Of a stretch of DNA of 64,000 nt, positions 44,376 to 64,000 are shown one piece after another; within the stretch, counting starts at the first letter, position 1; every line of letters begins with the position of its first letter. The stretch lies in NCBI RefSeq assembly GCF_041228105.1, contig NZ_CP166097.1, positions 434,001-498,000 on the forward strand, read 5' to 3'. This DNA comes from Pectobacterium aroidearum (lineage in GTDB: Bacteria > Pseudomonadota > Gammaproteobacteria > Enterobacterales > Enterobacteriaceae). The notes under the pieces are model-generated. The model did not search any database. It was not told the origin of the DNA and worked only from the letters and a program-made list of their open reading frames with translations. A program made the translations under genes and the position numbers.

Positions 44376-46018
44376 GTTGCCTTATCCCTGCACGGCTGAA
44401 GGATATCGAGCTGAGGCTGATATTCTTTCGTGGCGATAGTAAACATCCCCAGTATGGTATGGAAAAGATTATCTTGCGAGTACTCCTGCTGTTTCGCGTT
44501 CTGGCGTAGACAGGTGTCCTGAATGGCCTGCTGTTGCTGGTAACCCGGTGATAACCACATCAGCATTGGCACGTGTGTTTGCTGCTTCGGCGCAATAGAG
44601 TAAGGCATGCTGTGTAGATAGATACCGTTCTCTCCTAACGATTCGCCGTGGTCGGACAGGTAAACCAGCGAGGTATTAAATTTATCCTGATGCTGTTTCA
44701 GTAAATTGATCGCTTTATCCAGAACAAAATCGACATACAGGATCGTATTGTCATACGTGTTGGTCAGCGCTTCCTGCGTACAGGTTTGAATCTGATTGGT
44801 ATCACAGGTTGGGGTAAATTTCTTAAAGGCGTCAGGGTAGCGCTGGTAATAGCTCGGGCCGTGGCTGCCTATGGTGTGTAATACGATAATCCCGTCGTTA
44901 TCGAGCTTATTGATATAGTCTTCGACGCCGTGGAATAACGCTTCATCGTGGCATTCGCCGCTGGTGCATAATCCCGGCAGTTTTAGCGATGTCACATCAA
45001 CCATTGGCACACGCGTACAGACATCTTTGCAGCCGCCGTCATTTTCCTGCCAGAGCACGTTAACTTTTGCTCGTTGTAAGATATCGAGCAACCCTTCCTG
45101 ATGGCTGGCTAAGCCACCATCAAAGCCTTGGCGCGGCATGTTGGAAAACATGCACGGAACGGAAACACCTGTTGATGTGCCGCACGATGACGTGTTGTCA
45201 AAATAAACCACGTTGTCTTTCGCCAGCAGCGGGTTGGTTTCCTTCTCATAGCCACCCAGCGAAAAGTTTTGTGCCCGCGATGTCTCGCCGACGACCAGAA
45301 TAACCAGATTCTTTTTTGCCGTAGGGGATGACGATGGCACTTTGTGGGCATCCAGACCAATTTGTACCAACGGTAGATTAGCCAGCGCGATGTGCTTATG
45401 GTAGGACAAGCTGGCTGCTACAATATTGCTGGGTGTAATCGCTTTTACCAACTCTTTGTTATTACGCATGAACGAGGCGTAATCTTTATAAAAGAACGCT
45501 GCGACAGATAAAATGGCGAATAACGAAATAATGACGCTAAGAAAGCGCATACCAATGTAGAGCGTCGTCGGTTTGGCTGGCTTTATTTTTATCCAGACGG
45601 CGAGTGCGGCGGGAATGACACCAATAAAGAATACCCAAGCGACAAGCTGTGGCGTAAGCAGTGAAAAAGATTCGCTGGCCGTTGTCTCCACAACATTCTG
45701 AACCATGGTGCGGTCAATGATAATGCCGTAGTTCAGCATGAAGTACTGCGCGGCGGCACCGGTCAGCAGGAAGAAAACAATGACGGCCTTACGCAGGTAA
45801 GGGACGGCAATCAGTGTGAAAATAATATTCAACGTCGTGAAAATCACAACGGGCATGCTGAGAAAGAACGGGATATTTATCCAGTCTGTCATGTCTAACA
45901 ATTGCAGCGTCTGGCGGTAGTAGGCGATGTTCTGGACCAGAGTAATAAAGGCAGAAAAGATCAGCACGAACGTGATGCTGCTCAAGTGTGGTCTGCCCAT
46001 CGGTATTGGTTTTTTCAT
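44372..46018 (-). CDS. eptA: Lipid A phosphoethanolamine transferase EptA (PmrC)
   Basis: EptA adds phosphoethanolamine to lipid A on the outer face of the inner membrane, lowering affinity for polymyxin and other cationic peptides. The 548-residue protein has five N-terminal membrane segments (to about residue 190) and a periplasmic alkaline-phosphatase-like domain. That domain has the nucleophile Thr in [16 protein letters not shown], the metal-binding [13 protein letters not shown], and [15 protein letters not shown]. Multiple cysteines suggest disulfides. It is first in the eptA-pmrA-pmrB operon and has a PmrA box upstream, so it should be induced by the system it precedes. Confidence 0.95.
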   Translation of the reverse strand: MKKPIPMGRPHLSSITFVLIFSAFITLVQNIAYYRQTLQLLDMTDWINIPFFLSMPVVIFTTLNIIFTLIAVPYLRKAVIVFFLLTGAAAQYFMLNYGIIIDRTMVQNVVETTASESFSLLTPQLVAWVFFIGVIPAALAVWIKIKPAKPTTLYIGMRFLSVIISLFAILSVAAFFYKDYASFMRNNKELVKAITPSNIVAASLSYHKHIALANLPLVQIGLDAHKVPSSSPTAKKNLVILVVGETSRAQNFSLGGYEKETNPLLAKDNVVYFDNTSSCGTSTGVSVPCMFSNMPRQGFDGGLASHQEGLLDILQRAKVNVLWQENDGGCKDVCTRVPMVDVTSLKLPGLCTSGECHDEALFHGVEDYINKLDNDGIIVLHTIGSHGPSYYQRYPDAFKKFTPTCDTNQIQTCTQEALTNTYDNTILYVDFVLDKAINLLKQHQDKFNTSLVYLSDHGESLGENGIYLHSMPYSIAPKQQTHVPMLMWLSPGYQQQQAIQDTCLRQNAKQQEYSQDNLFHTILGMFTIATKEYQPQLDILQPCRDKAT

Positions 46019-46079
46019 ACACGTCTCTCGTGATTTCCATGATGGAGAGGAAAGAAGACGCTGACTCTAGCGGGGTTAA

Positions 46080-46096
46080 ATTAATACAACCTTAAG
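46080..46096 (-). promoter_or_regulatory. PmrA box upstream of eptA
   Basis: On the minus strand the bases read CTTAAGGTTGTATTAAT, i.e. CTTAAG-N5-ATTAAT. This matches the PmrA consensus YTTAAK-N5-YTTAAK at 11 of 12 positions. It lies 62 bp upstream of the eptA start codon. Confidence 0.8.
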
Positions 46097-46169
46097 AGGG
46101 ATCCCGTTAAATTCAGGGACGCGAGAGTGGACATTTGCTAGACTATGTCCCTTGTCAATACAAAATAAA

Positions 46170-46304
46170 TATACCCGTCATACTTCAAGCTGCTTGTGCG
46201 TTGGCCGCCCTTATTCACCCCAGTCACTTACTTGAGTAGGCTTCTGGGGATTTGCGCGGGGCGTTGTTTAAAACGCCGACGTTTTATCACGCAACTCGAA
46301 TTAT
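46170..46304. repeat. Enterobacterial intergenic palindromic repeat upstream of yheO
   Basis: The ends ATACCCGTCATACTTCAAGC and GCAACTCGAATTATTTAG, and the inner hairpin CCCCAG...CTGGGG (46218-46249), belong to a repeat I recall as frequent between genes in Pectobacterium, Serratia and Yersinia. A second hairpin, GGCGTTGTTTAAAACGCC (46260-46277), lies inside and seems to replace part of the usual right arm. Its position directly ahead of yheO may affect that gene's expression. Confidence 0.6.
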
Positions 46305-46315
46305 TTAGGGGATAA

Positions 46316-47062
46316 ATGATGCTGAGGGTGGTGTCTGCCATGTCTAATTCGCTTGTATCTGGCGAATCTTATGAGCTTGATTTGCTGGATGAACGTCCTT
46401 TCAGCCAAACGGACTATGAGATCCTGAAATCGTATGAAGCGGTGGTTGATGGCTTGGCCATGTTGATTGGCGAGCACTGTGAGATTGTGTTGCACTCGCT
46501 CGAGGATCTTAAATGCTCCGCCGTGCGTATTGCAAATGGAGAGCATACTGGCAGGAAGATTGGCTCGCCGATTACGGATCTTGCATTGCGCATGCTGCAT
46601 GACATGGCAGGTGAGGATAGCAGCGTATCGAAAGCGTATTTTACCCGCGCAAAAAGCGGTGTGTTGATGAAGTCAGTCACGATTGCGATTCGTAATCGCG
46701 ATCAGCGCGTGATTGGGCTGCTATGCATCAACATGAATCTGGACGTCCCTTTCTCCCAGATCGTACAGACCTTTATTCCACCTGAAACGCATGATGCCGC
46801 ATCTTCTGTTAACTTTGCGTCGTCGGTTGACGACCTCGTGGCACAAACGCTGGAATTTTCGATCGAAGAAGTCAATGCGGATCGCAACGTCTCCAATAAT
46901 GCGAAAAATCGTCAAATCGTACTGAGCCTGTACGAGAAAGGTATCTTTGATATTAAAGACGCCATCAACCAGGTCGCCGAACGTCTCAATATTTCCAAAC
47001 ACACGGTCTACCTTTATATCCGTCAATTCAAAAGCGGCGACTTCAGCGGACACGAACGCTGA
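46316..47062 (+). CDS. yheO: YheO family PAS/HTH transcriptional regulator
   Basis: A 248-residue probable DNA-binding regulator. The N-terminal YheO-like PAS domain ([46 protein letters not shown]) is followed by the C-terminal helix-turn-helix ([40 protein letters not shown]). It is very close to E. coli YheO. Its stop overlaps the tusD start by one base (TGATG), so it heads the yheO-tusDCB unit. Its ligand is not known. Two adjacent ATGs (46316, 46319) can serve. Confidence 0.92.
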   Translation: MMLRVVSAMSNSLVSGESYELDLLDERPFSQTDYEILKSYEAVVDGLAMLIGEHCEIVLHSLEDLKCSAVRIANGEHTGRKIGSPITDLALRMLHDMAGEDSSVSKAYFTRAKSGVLMKSVTIAIRNRDQRVIGLLCINMNLDVPFSQIVQTFIPPETHDAASSVNFASSVDDLVAQTLEFSIEEVNADRNVSNNAKNRQIVLSLYEKGIFDIKDAINQVAERLNISKHTVYLYIRQFKSGDFSGHER

Positions 47063-47451
47063 TGCTGAGTTACTGTTTGCTGGTAACCGGTCCTGCTTAT
47101 GGCACACAGCAAGCGAGCAGCGCGTTGCAGTTTGCGCAGGCACTGTTGGCTGAGGGGCACAGACTGAAAAGTGTGTTCTTCTATCGGGAAGGCGTGTTGA
47201 ATGCTAACCAACTGACGTCACCTGCTAATGATGAATTTGATCTTGTACGCGCCTGGCAACTGTTGGGTGAAACACATCAGGTGGCGCTGAATGTCTGTGT
47301 TGCCGCCGCGCTGCGCCGAGGCGTGACCGATGCTCAGCAAGCTGCTCAGCTCAATCTTGCAGGTGCGAATCTGCAACCCGGATTTGTTCTGAGTGGGTTG
47401 GGGGAGTTGGCGCAATCGGTGTTGACCTGCGATCGGGTTATTCAGTTTTAA
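47062..47451 (+). CDS. tusD: tRNA 2-thiouridine sulfurtransferase relay subunit TusD
   Basis: TusD receives persulfide sulfur from TusA and passes it to TusE for the 2-thio modification of tRNA wobble uridine (mnm5s2U). The 129-residue DsrE-fold protein has the active Cys in [13 protein letters not shown] (Cys79) and the start [20 protein letters not shown]. It forms the TusBCD hexamer with the next two genes. Confidence 0.95.
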   Translation: MLSYCLLVTGPAYGTQQASSALQFAQALLAEGHRLKSVFFYREGVLNANQLTSPANDEFDLVRAWQLLGETHQVALNVCVAAALRRGVTDAQQAAQLNLAGANLQPGFVLSGLGELAQSVLTCDRVIQF

Positions 47452-47460
47452 GGTAGCGTT

Positions 47461-47820
47461 ATGAAGCGAGTCGCATTTGTTTTTACCCATGCTCCACATG
47501 GGAACGCTTCCGGGCGAGAGGGGCTGGATGCGCTATTGGCGGTGTCAGCACTGACAGAAGAGATTGGCGTGTTTTTTGTTGGCGATGGCGTACTTCAATT
47601 GTTGCCTCAGCAACAGCCGGACCAGATCTTGATGCGTAATTACATCGCAACGTTTGGCGTGTTGCCGCTGTACGATATCAACTGTTGCTATCTGTGCGAA
47701 ACGTCCGTGCGCCAGCGCGGATTGAACATCGATACGAACTGGGTTTTGGATGTGGAGCTGTTAGCGCCGGAAGCCTGGCGCAGCAAATTGGCCAGCTATC
47801 ATTCCATCCTTTCATTTTAG
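47461..47820 (+). CDS. tusC: Sulfur relay subunit TusC
   Basis: A 119-residue DsrF-like subunit of the TusBCD complex. Visible are [28 protein letters not shown] and the C-terminal [23 protein letters not shown]. It starts 9 bases after the tusD stop. Confidence 0.95.
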   Translation: MKRVAFVFTHAPHGNASGREGLDALLAVSALTEEIGVFFVGDGVLQLLPQQQPDQILMRNYIATFGVLPLYDINCCYLCETSVRQRGLNIDTNWVLDVELLAPEAWRSKLASYHSILSF

Positions 47821-47837
47821 CGACGGATCTTTTCTTT

Positions 47838-48125
47838 ATGCTGCATACGCTCTCATGTTCCCCTTATCACGCTGACCTGGATACGCTGTTGCGTGGACTG
47901 GACAAAGGTGACGCTTTAGTCTTATTGCAAGATGGTGTTATCGCTGCTCTGGCTGGTGGAAACATTATCCATCGTCTTCTTGATTCCGCGGTTCCGCTCT
48001 ACGCGCTTCGGCCTGATGTCGTAGCGAGAGGAATGACTGAACAAATTTCAAACAGTGTAGTGCTCATTGACTATAATGAATTTGTTCAACTGACAGTGGA
48101 GCACCCGCAGCAACTCGCGTGGTAA
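47838..48125 (+). CDS. tusB: Sulfur relay subunit TusB
   Basis: A 95-residue DsrH-like subunit with MLHTLSCSPYHADLDTLLRGL and GDALVLLQDGVIAAL, ending EHPQQLAW. I chose ATG 47838 because the longer open frame upstream overlaps tusC and does not resemble TusB. It completes the tusDCB set directly ahead of the str operon, as in E. coli. Confidence 0.92.
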   Translation: MLHTLSCSPYHADLDTLLRGLDKGDALVLLQDGVIAALAGGNIIHRLLDSAVPLYALRPDVVARGMTEQISNSVVLIDYNEFVQLTVEHPQQLAW

Positions 48126-48146
48126 CGCCGAATTTTTGTATATTTC

Positions 48147-49198
<1,052 letters not shown>

Positions 49199-49285
49199 TC
49201 CCTTCGCTGTAGGCATGCTAACCAAGCGGGCGCTAAAAATAGCCAACCCGCTTGGGTTAACTAAATTGAACGCCCTAGTATATAG

Positions 49286-51409
<2,124 letters not shown>

Positions 51410-51463
51410 GCCTCAGGGTTAAAACAAAATCCCGTGCTCTCTCCATAGGGGGAGAGCATTTGA

Positions 51464-52663
<1,200 letters not shown>

Positions 52664-52685
52664 TCGCTGATAAACTCAATGCATG

Positions 52686-52711
52686 AAAAAGGCACTTCGG
52701 TGCCTTTTTTT
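52686..52711 (+). terminator. Rho-independent terminator of the str operon
   Basis: AAAGGCAC and GTGCCTTT form a stem around a UUCG tetraloop, followed by a T run. It lies 23 bases downstream of the tuf stop. Confidence 0.94.
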
Positions 52712-52738
52712 ACGTCTAAATCATTAAATGGAAATTGA

Positions 52739-52757
52739 AATAAAAATAATTCTTATT
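52739..52757 (+). promoter_or_regulatory. Fur box-like site upstream of bfd
   Basis: AATAAAAATAATTCTTATT is a near-perfect 9-1-9 palindrome. It matches the Fur consensus AATGATAATNATTATCATT at 14 of 18 positions. It lies about 110 bp upstream of bfd. Fur repression of bfd is known in E. coli. Confidence 0.65.
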
Positions 52758-52867
52758 TACAATGCTGGGATTGGTTAAAAAATCGCTAGGAGCGGTTTCA
52801 AGTGCCGTTTGCAGTGTCTCGAAAGGTAGCGTGAAAGACACTCGCGATAACGAAGAGTTATTCTGGT

Positions 52868-53062
52868 ATGTATGTTTGTTTGTGCAACGCAATTTCTGAC
52901 AAAGCTATTCGTAATGCTGTTCGTCAGCACCAGCCTCAATCTATGCAGCAACTACGCAAGCTCGTTCCTATCGGGACAGACTGCGGCAAGTGTATTCGTC
53001 AGGCGCGTGTCATTTTCGAGGAAGAGCAAGCCAAAATTCCTGATATGTATGAAGTAGCATAA
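52868..53062 (+). CDS. bfd: Bacterioferritin-associated ferredoxin
   Basis: Bfd is a 64-residue [2Fe-2S] ferredoxin that binds bacterioferritin and reduces its core iron so it can be released. The four cluster cysteines are C4, C6 (MYVCLC) and the pair in GTDCGKC (C39, C42). It precedes bfr by 72 bp. A Fur-like box upstream fits induction under iron shortage, when iron release is needed. Confidence 0.96.
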   Translation: MYVCLCNAISDKAIRNAVRQHQPQSMQQLRKLVPIGTDCGKCIRQARVIFEEEQAKIPDMYEVA

Positions 53063-53134
53063 AATGTAGGGTTGTTTTTTTGACTCTCTGCTTACCGGTT
53101 CTACACTTTAAGAACTGGAGCGGAGGAGCATGTC

Positions 53135-53608
53135 ATGAAAGGCGATAAAAAAGTCATTACACACCTGAATAAGTTATTGGGCAACGAGCTGGTAGCCATT
53201 AACCAATATTTTCTTCATGCCCGGATGTTTAAAAACTGGGGCTTAACCCGTCTTAACGATCACGAATATCATGAGTCTATCGACGAAATGAAACACGCTG
53301 ATCGCTACATCGAACGAATCCTGTTTCTCGAAGGCATCCCGAATCTGCAGGATTTGGGTAAGTTAAATATTGGCGAAGATGTCGAAGAGATTTTACGTTC
53401 TGATCTTCAACTTGAGTTGGATGGTGCAAAGAATCTGCGTGAAGCGATTGCCTATGCCGATTCGGTACATGACTACGTCAGTAGGGATTTAATGATAGAA
53501 ATTCTTGCCGATGAAGAAGGGCACATCGACTGGCTGGAAACTGAGTTGGATTTGATTTCACGTCTTGGTATACAAAACTATCTTCAGGCGCAGTTAAAAG
53601 CGGAGTAA
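53135..53608 (+). CDS. bfr: Bacterioferritin
   Basis: Bfr is a heme-containing 24-mer that oxidises and stores iron. The protein has 157 residues. The heme ligand M52 ([10 protein letters not shown]) is present, as are the ferroxidase residues E18, E51 and H54, with Glu94, Glu127 and His130 in the later helices ([17 protein letters not shown]). It is downstream of bfd as in E. coli. GGAGGAG precedes the ATG. Confidence 0.97.
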   Translation: MKGDKKVITHLNKLLGNELVAINQYFLHARMFKNWGLTRLNDHEYHESIDEMKHADRYIERILFLEGIPNLQDLGKLNIGEDVEEILRSDLQLELDGAKNLREAIAYADSVHDYVSRDLMIEILADEEGHIDWLETELDLISRLGIQNYLQAQLKAE

Positions 53609-53646
53609 CATGGCATCATAAATATGTTACGCACCTAGTCTAATCC

Positions 53647-53674
53647 GGCCGGACGCAGACGTATCACTCCGGCC
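53647..53674 (+). terminator. Probable terminator of bfd-bfr
   Basis: GGCCGGA and TCCGGCC (53647-53653, 53668-53674) form a 7-bp GC-rich stem. A short T run interrupted by A follows. It lies 38 bases after bfr and ahead of the S10 promoter. Confidence 0.6.
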
Positions 53675-53701
53675 GCGTTTAAAATCATTTCATCCTGCTT
53701 G

Positions 53702-53729
53702 TTGCTTCTCCGGCCAATTTGCGTATAAT
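53702..53729 (+). promoter_or_regulatory. Promoter of the S10 operon
   Basis: TTGCTT (53702-53707) and a perfect TATAAT (53724-53729) are separated by 16 bp. Transcription would start near 53736, giving a leader of about 180 bases ahead of rpsJ. Confidence 0.85.
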
Positions 53730-53735
53730 GCGCGA

Positions 53736-54226
<491 letters not shown>

Positions 54227-54246
54227 TCAGGTCATTGAGCGATTGA

Positions 54247-56642
<2,396 letters not shown>

Positions 56643-56655
56643 TCTTAGAGGATAA

Positions 56656-56937
<282 letters not shown>

Positions 56938-56942
56938 GGTAG

Positions 56943-58871
<1,929 letters not shown>

Positions 58872-58895
58872 TAAAGTAGCGCTCTTCTCTCATGA

Positions 58896-58927
58896 TAAAC
58901 GGCTCTGCAAAGGGCCGTTTATTTTTT
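58896..58927 (+). terminator. Rho-independent terminator of the S10 operon
   Basis: AAACGGCTCT and AGGGCCGTTT form a stem (58897-58920, imperfect near the GCAA loop) followed by a T-rich run. It lies about 25 bases after rpsQ. Confidence 0.85.
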
Positions 58928-58928
58928 C

Positions 58929-58957
58929 TACCCATACCAAGGAAGCGGTGTTATAAT
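58929..58957 (+). promoter_or_regulatory. Promoter of the spc operon
   Basis: A perfect TATAAT lies at 58952-58957 in a context (GCGGTGTTATAATGCTGCGC) that I recognise as nearly the same as the strong E. coli spc promoter. The -35 element is less clear. rplN begins about 70 bases downstream of the start point. Confidence 0.75.
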
Positions 58958-59022
58958 GCTGCGCCCTCAATTATGGGGTATTTAATGGCCCGAAAGGGTC
59001 CTAAAGTAGTAGTTGACATTAG

Positions 59023-60604
<1,582 letters not shown>

Positions 60605-60631
60605 TTGTCACCAATTGAATCACGGGAGTAA

Positions 60632-61030
<399 letters not shown>

Positions 61031-61042
61031 TCGGGAGGAAAA

Positions 61043-61576
61043 ATGTCTCGTGTTGCAAAAGCACCCGTCGTCATTCCTGCCGGCGTAGAGGTAAAACTCA
61101 ACGGTCAGGATATTTCGATTAAGGGTAAAAACGGCGAGCTGAGTCGTAAGATCCACGATGCTGTTGAAGTGAAACAAGCTGACAACGCTCTGACTTTCGC
61201 TCCGCGCGAAGGTTTCGTTGACGGATGGGCCCAGGCGGGCACCACTCGCGCTCTGTTGAACGCAATGGTTATCGGTGTTACCGAAGGCTTCACTAAGAAG
61301 CTGCAACTGGTTGGTGTTGGTTACCGTGCTGCTGTTAAAGGCAATGTGGTTAACCTGTCTCTTGGGTTCTCTCACCCAGTAGATCACGCACTGCCGGCAG
61401 GTATTACTGCAGAATGCCCAAGCCAAACTGAAATCGTACTGAAAGGTGCTGATAAGCAGGTTATTGGTCAGGTCGCTGCGGAATTACGCGCCTACCGTCG
61501 TCCTGAGCCTTACAAAGGCAAGGGTGTCCGTTACGCCGACGAAGTCGTGCGTACCAAAGAGGCTAAGAAGAAGTAA
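61043..61576 (+). CDS. rplF: 50S ribosomal protein L6
   Basis: L6 (177 residues) lies near the stalk base and factor-binding site. It begins [28 protein letters not shown], and its second domain ends in [26 protein letters not shown]. Confidence 0.98.
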   Translation: MSRVAKAPVVIPAGVEVKLNGQDISIKGKNGELSRKIHDAVEVKQADNALTFAPREGFVDGWAQAGTTRALLNAMVIGVTEGFTKKLQLVGVGYRAAVKGNVVNLSLGFSHPVDHALPAGITAECPSQTEIVLKGADKQVIGQVAAELRAYRRPEPYKGKGVRYADEVVRTKEAKKK

Positions 61577-61939
<363 letters not shown>

Positions 61940-61944
61940 GGTAG

Positions 61945-63077
<1,133 letters not shown>

Positions 63078-63084
63078 GTAGCAG

Positions 63085-64000
63085 ATGGCCAAACAACCAG
63101 GATTAGATTTTCAGAGTGCTAAAGGCGGAGTTGGTGAACTGAAGCGCAGACTTTTGTTTGTTATCGGTGCGCTAATTGTTTTCCGTATTGGCTCTTTTAT
63201 TCCGATTCCTGGTATTGATGCCACTGTGCTTGCCAAATTGCTTGAACAGCAGCGAGGCACCATCATTGAAATGTTTAACATGTTCTCTGGTGGTGCTCTC
63301 AGCCGTGCTTCTATCTTTGCCCTGGGTATTATGCCGTATATTTCGGCATCTATTATTATCCAGTTGCTGACGGTGGTTCATCCTGCGTTGGCTGAAATAA
63401 AGAAAGAAGGGGAAGCTGGCCGTCGTAAGATCAGCCAGTATACCCGCTACGGTACCTTGGTATTGGCTATATTCCAGTCGATCGGTATTGCTACTGGTCT
63501 GCCGAATATGCCTGGAATGCAAGACTTGGTAATAAATCCAGGTTTTGCTTTCTACTTTACCGCTGTTGTGAGTCTGGTCACTGGGACAATGTTCCTGATG
63601 TGGCTGGGAGAACAGATTACGGAACGTGGTATCGGTAACGGTATCTCGATCATAATCTTTGCTGGTATTGTTGCGGGCCTACCGCCGGCCATTGGCCATA
63701 CCATCGAGCAAGCTCGGCAAGGCGACCTGCACTTCCTCCTGTTGCTGTTGGTTGCAGTTTTAGTGTTTGCAGTAACCTTCTTCGTTGTTTTCATTGAGCG
63801 TGGTCAACGTCGTATCGTCGTTAATTATGCAAAACGTCAACAAGGTCGTCGTGTTTATGCAGCACAGAGTACGCATTTACCGCTGAAGGTGAATATGGCT
63901 GGGGTTATTCCCGCGATCTTCGCTTCCAGTATTATTCTGTTCCCTGCCACGATTGCATCTTGGTTTGGGGGCGGTACCGGTTGGAACTGGCTGACAACTA
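63085..64000 (+). CDS. secY: Protein translocase subunit SecY (partial, 3' end beyond window)
   Basis: SecY is the pore of the SecYEG translocon, through which the pectate lyases and other exported proteins of this window would pass. About 305 residues are present, beginning [45 protein letters not shown]. Plug-region and membrane segments 1-7 are visible, including [32 protein letters not shown]. The cytoplasmic loop [18 protein letters not shown] contacts the ribosome and SecA. The frame is open to the window end. Confidence 0.97.
   Translation, partial: MAKQPGLDFQSAKGGVGELKRRLLFVIGALIVFRIGSFIPIPGIDATVLAKLLEQQRGTIIEMFNMFSGGALSRASIFALGIMPYISASIIIQLLTVVHPALAEIKKEGEAGRRKISQYTRYGTLVLAIFQSIGIATGLPNMPGMQDLVINPGFAFYFTAVVSLVTGTMFLMWLGEQITERGIGNGISIIIFAGIVAGLPPAIGHTIEQARQGDLHFLLLLLVAVLVFAVTFFVVFIERGQRRIVVNYAKRQQGRRVYAAQSTHLPLKVNMAGVIPAIFASSIILFPATIASWFGGGTGWNWLTT

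Overview
The window comes from a soft-rot enterobacterium, almost certainly Pectobacterium (formerly Erwinia carotovora). The housekeeping genes follow the enterobacterial cysG-nirDB / ppiA / pabA-argD / crp / kefGB / slyD-fkpA / tusDCB / str / S10-spc order known from E. coli. A triplicated family of secreted PL1 pectate lyases plus a PelZ-type lyase sits inside that order. Species cannot be settled from the sequence alone. I saw no rRNA, tRNA, CRISPR array, prophage or transposase.

Layout. 1-900 (minus): two permeases of a polar amino-acid ABC importer, with a sigma-54 promoter and upstream NtrC-like sites. 1383-5761 (minus): nirB-nirD-cysG, with an FNR box and a NarL/NarP 7-2-7 site upstream of nirB. 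6398-13034 (plus): an enolase-superfamily dehydratase/racemase followed by a complete peptide-type (family 5) ABC importer, with a KdgR-like box upstream. 13241: ppiA. 14119-20237 (minus): pelZ and three tandem pel paralogues, each pel with its own terminator and a KdgR-like box 80-100 bp upstream. 20825-22695: a saccharopine-dehydrogenase-like oxidoreductase divergent from a TetR regulator, with three near-identical 12-bp palindromes between them. 22755-28621: pabA, argD, crp, yhfA, prkB, yheU, yheT. 28728-31655: a LysE-type exporter and a XpaC/TelA pair. 31879-38655: yheS, kefG, kefB, yheV, slyD, slyX, fkpA. 38831-46018: a MocR regulator divergent from a YggS/serine hydroxymethyltransferase pair, then eptA-pmrA-pmrB with a PmrA box. 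46316-48125: yheO-tusDCB. 48257-52663: the str operon (rpsL, rpsG, fusA, tuf). 52868-53608: bfd-bfr behind a Fur-like box. 53915-64000: the S10 and spc operons, running off the end inside secY.

Compared with the remembered E. coli K-12 order, nirC, tsgA, yhfG, fic and yhfK are missing. Accessory blocks occupy the junctions cysG side/outside, nirB-ppiA, ppiA-pabA, yheT-yheS and fkpA-yheO. The pectin-degrading block is therefore an insertion at the ppiA-pabA junction, and crp, which is known to activate pel genes in soft-rot bacteria, lies only about 5 kb away.

Biological reading. Secreted Pel enzymes cut polygalacturonate under KdgR repression and CRP activation. The neighbouring sugar-acid-type enzyme plus ABC importer, which also has a KdgR-like box, may process a plant-derived acid. 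NirBD and CysG provide anaerobic nitrite reduction and its siroheme cofactor. EptA-PmrAB provides Fe(III)/polymyxin-responsive lipid A modification. The least understood pieces are the KdgR-linked enzyme/ABC operon, the MocR-YggS-SHMT cassette, the TetR/oxidoreductase pair with its triple operator, and an interspersed repeat whose end hairpin changes between copies.
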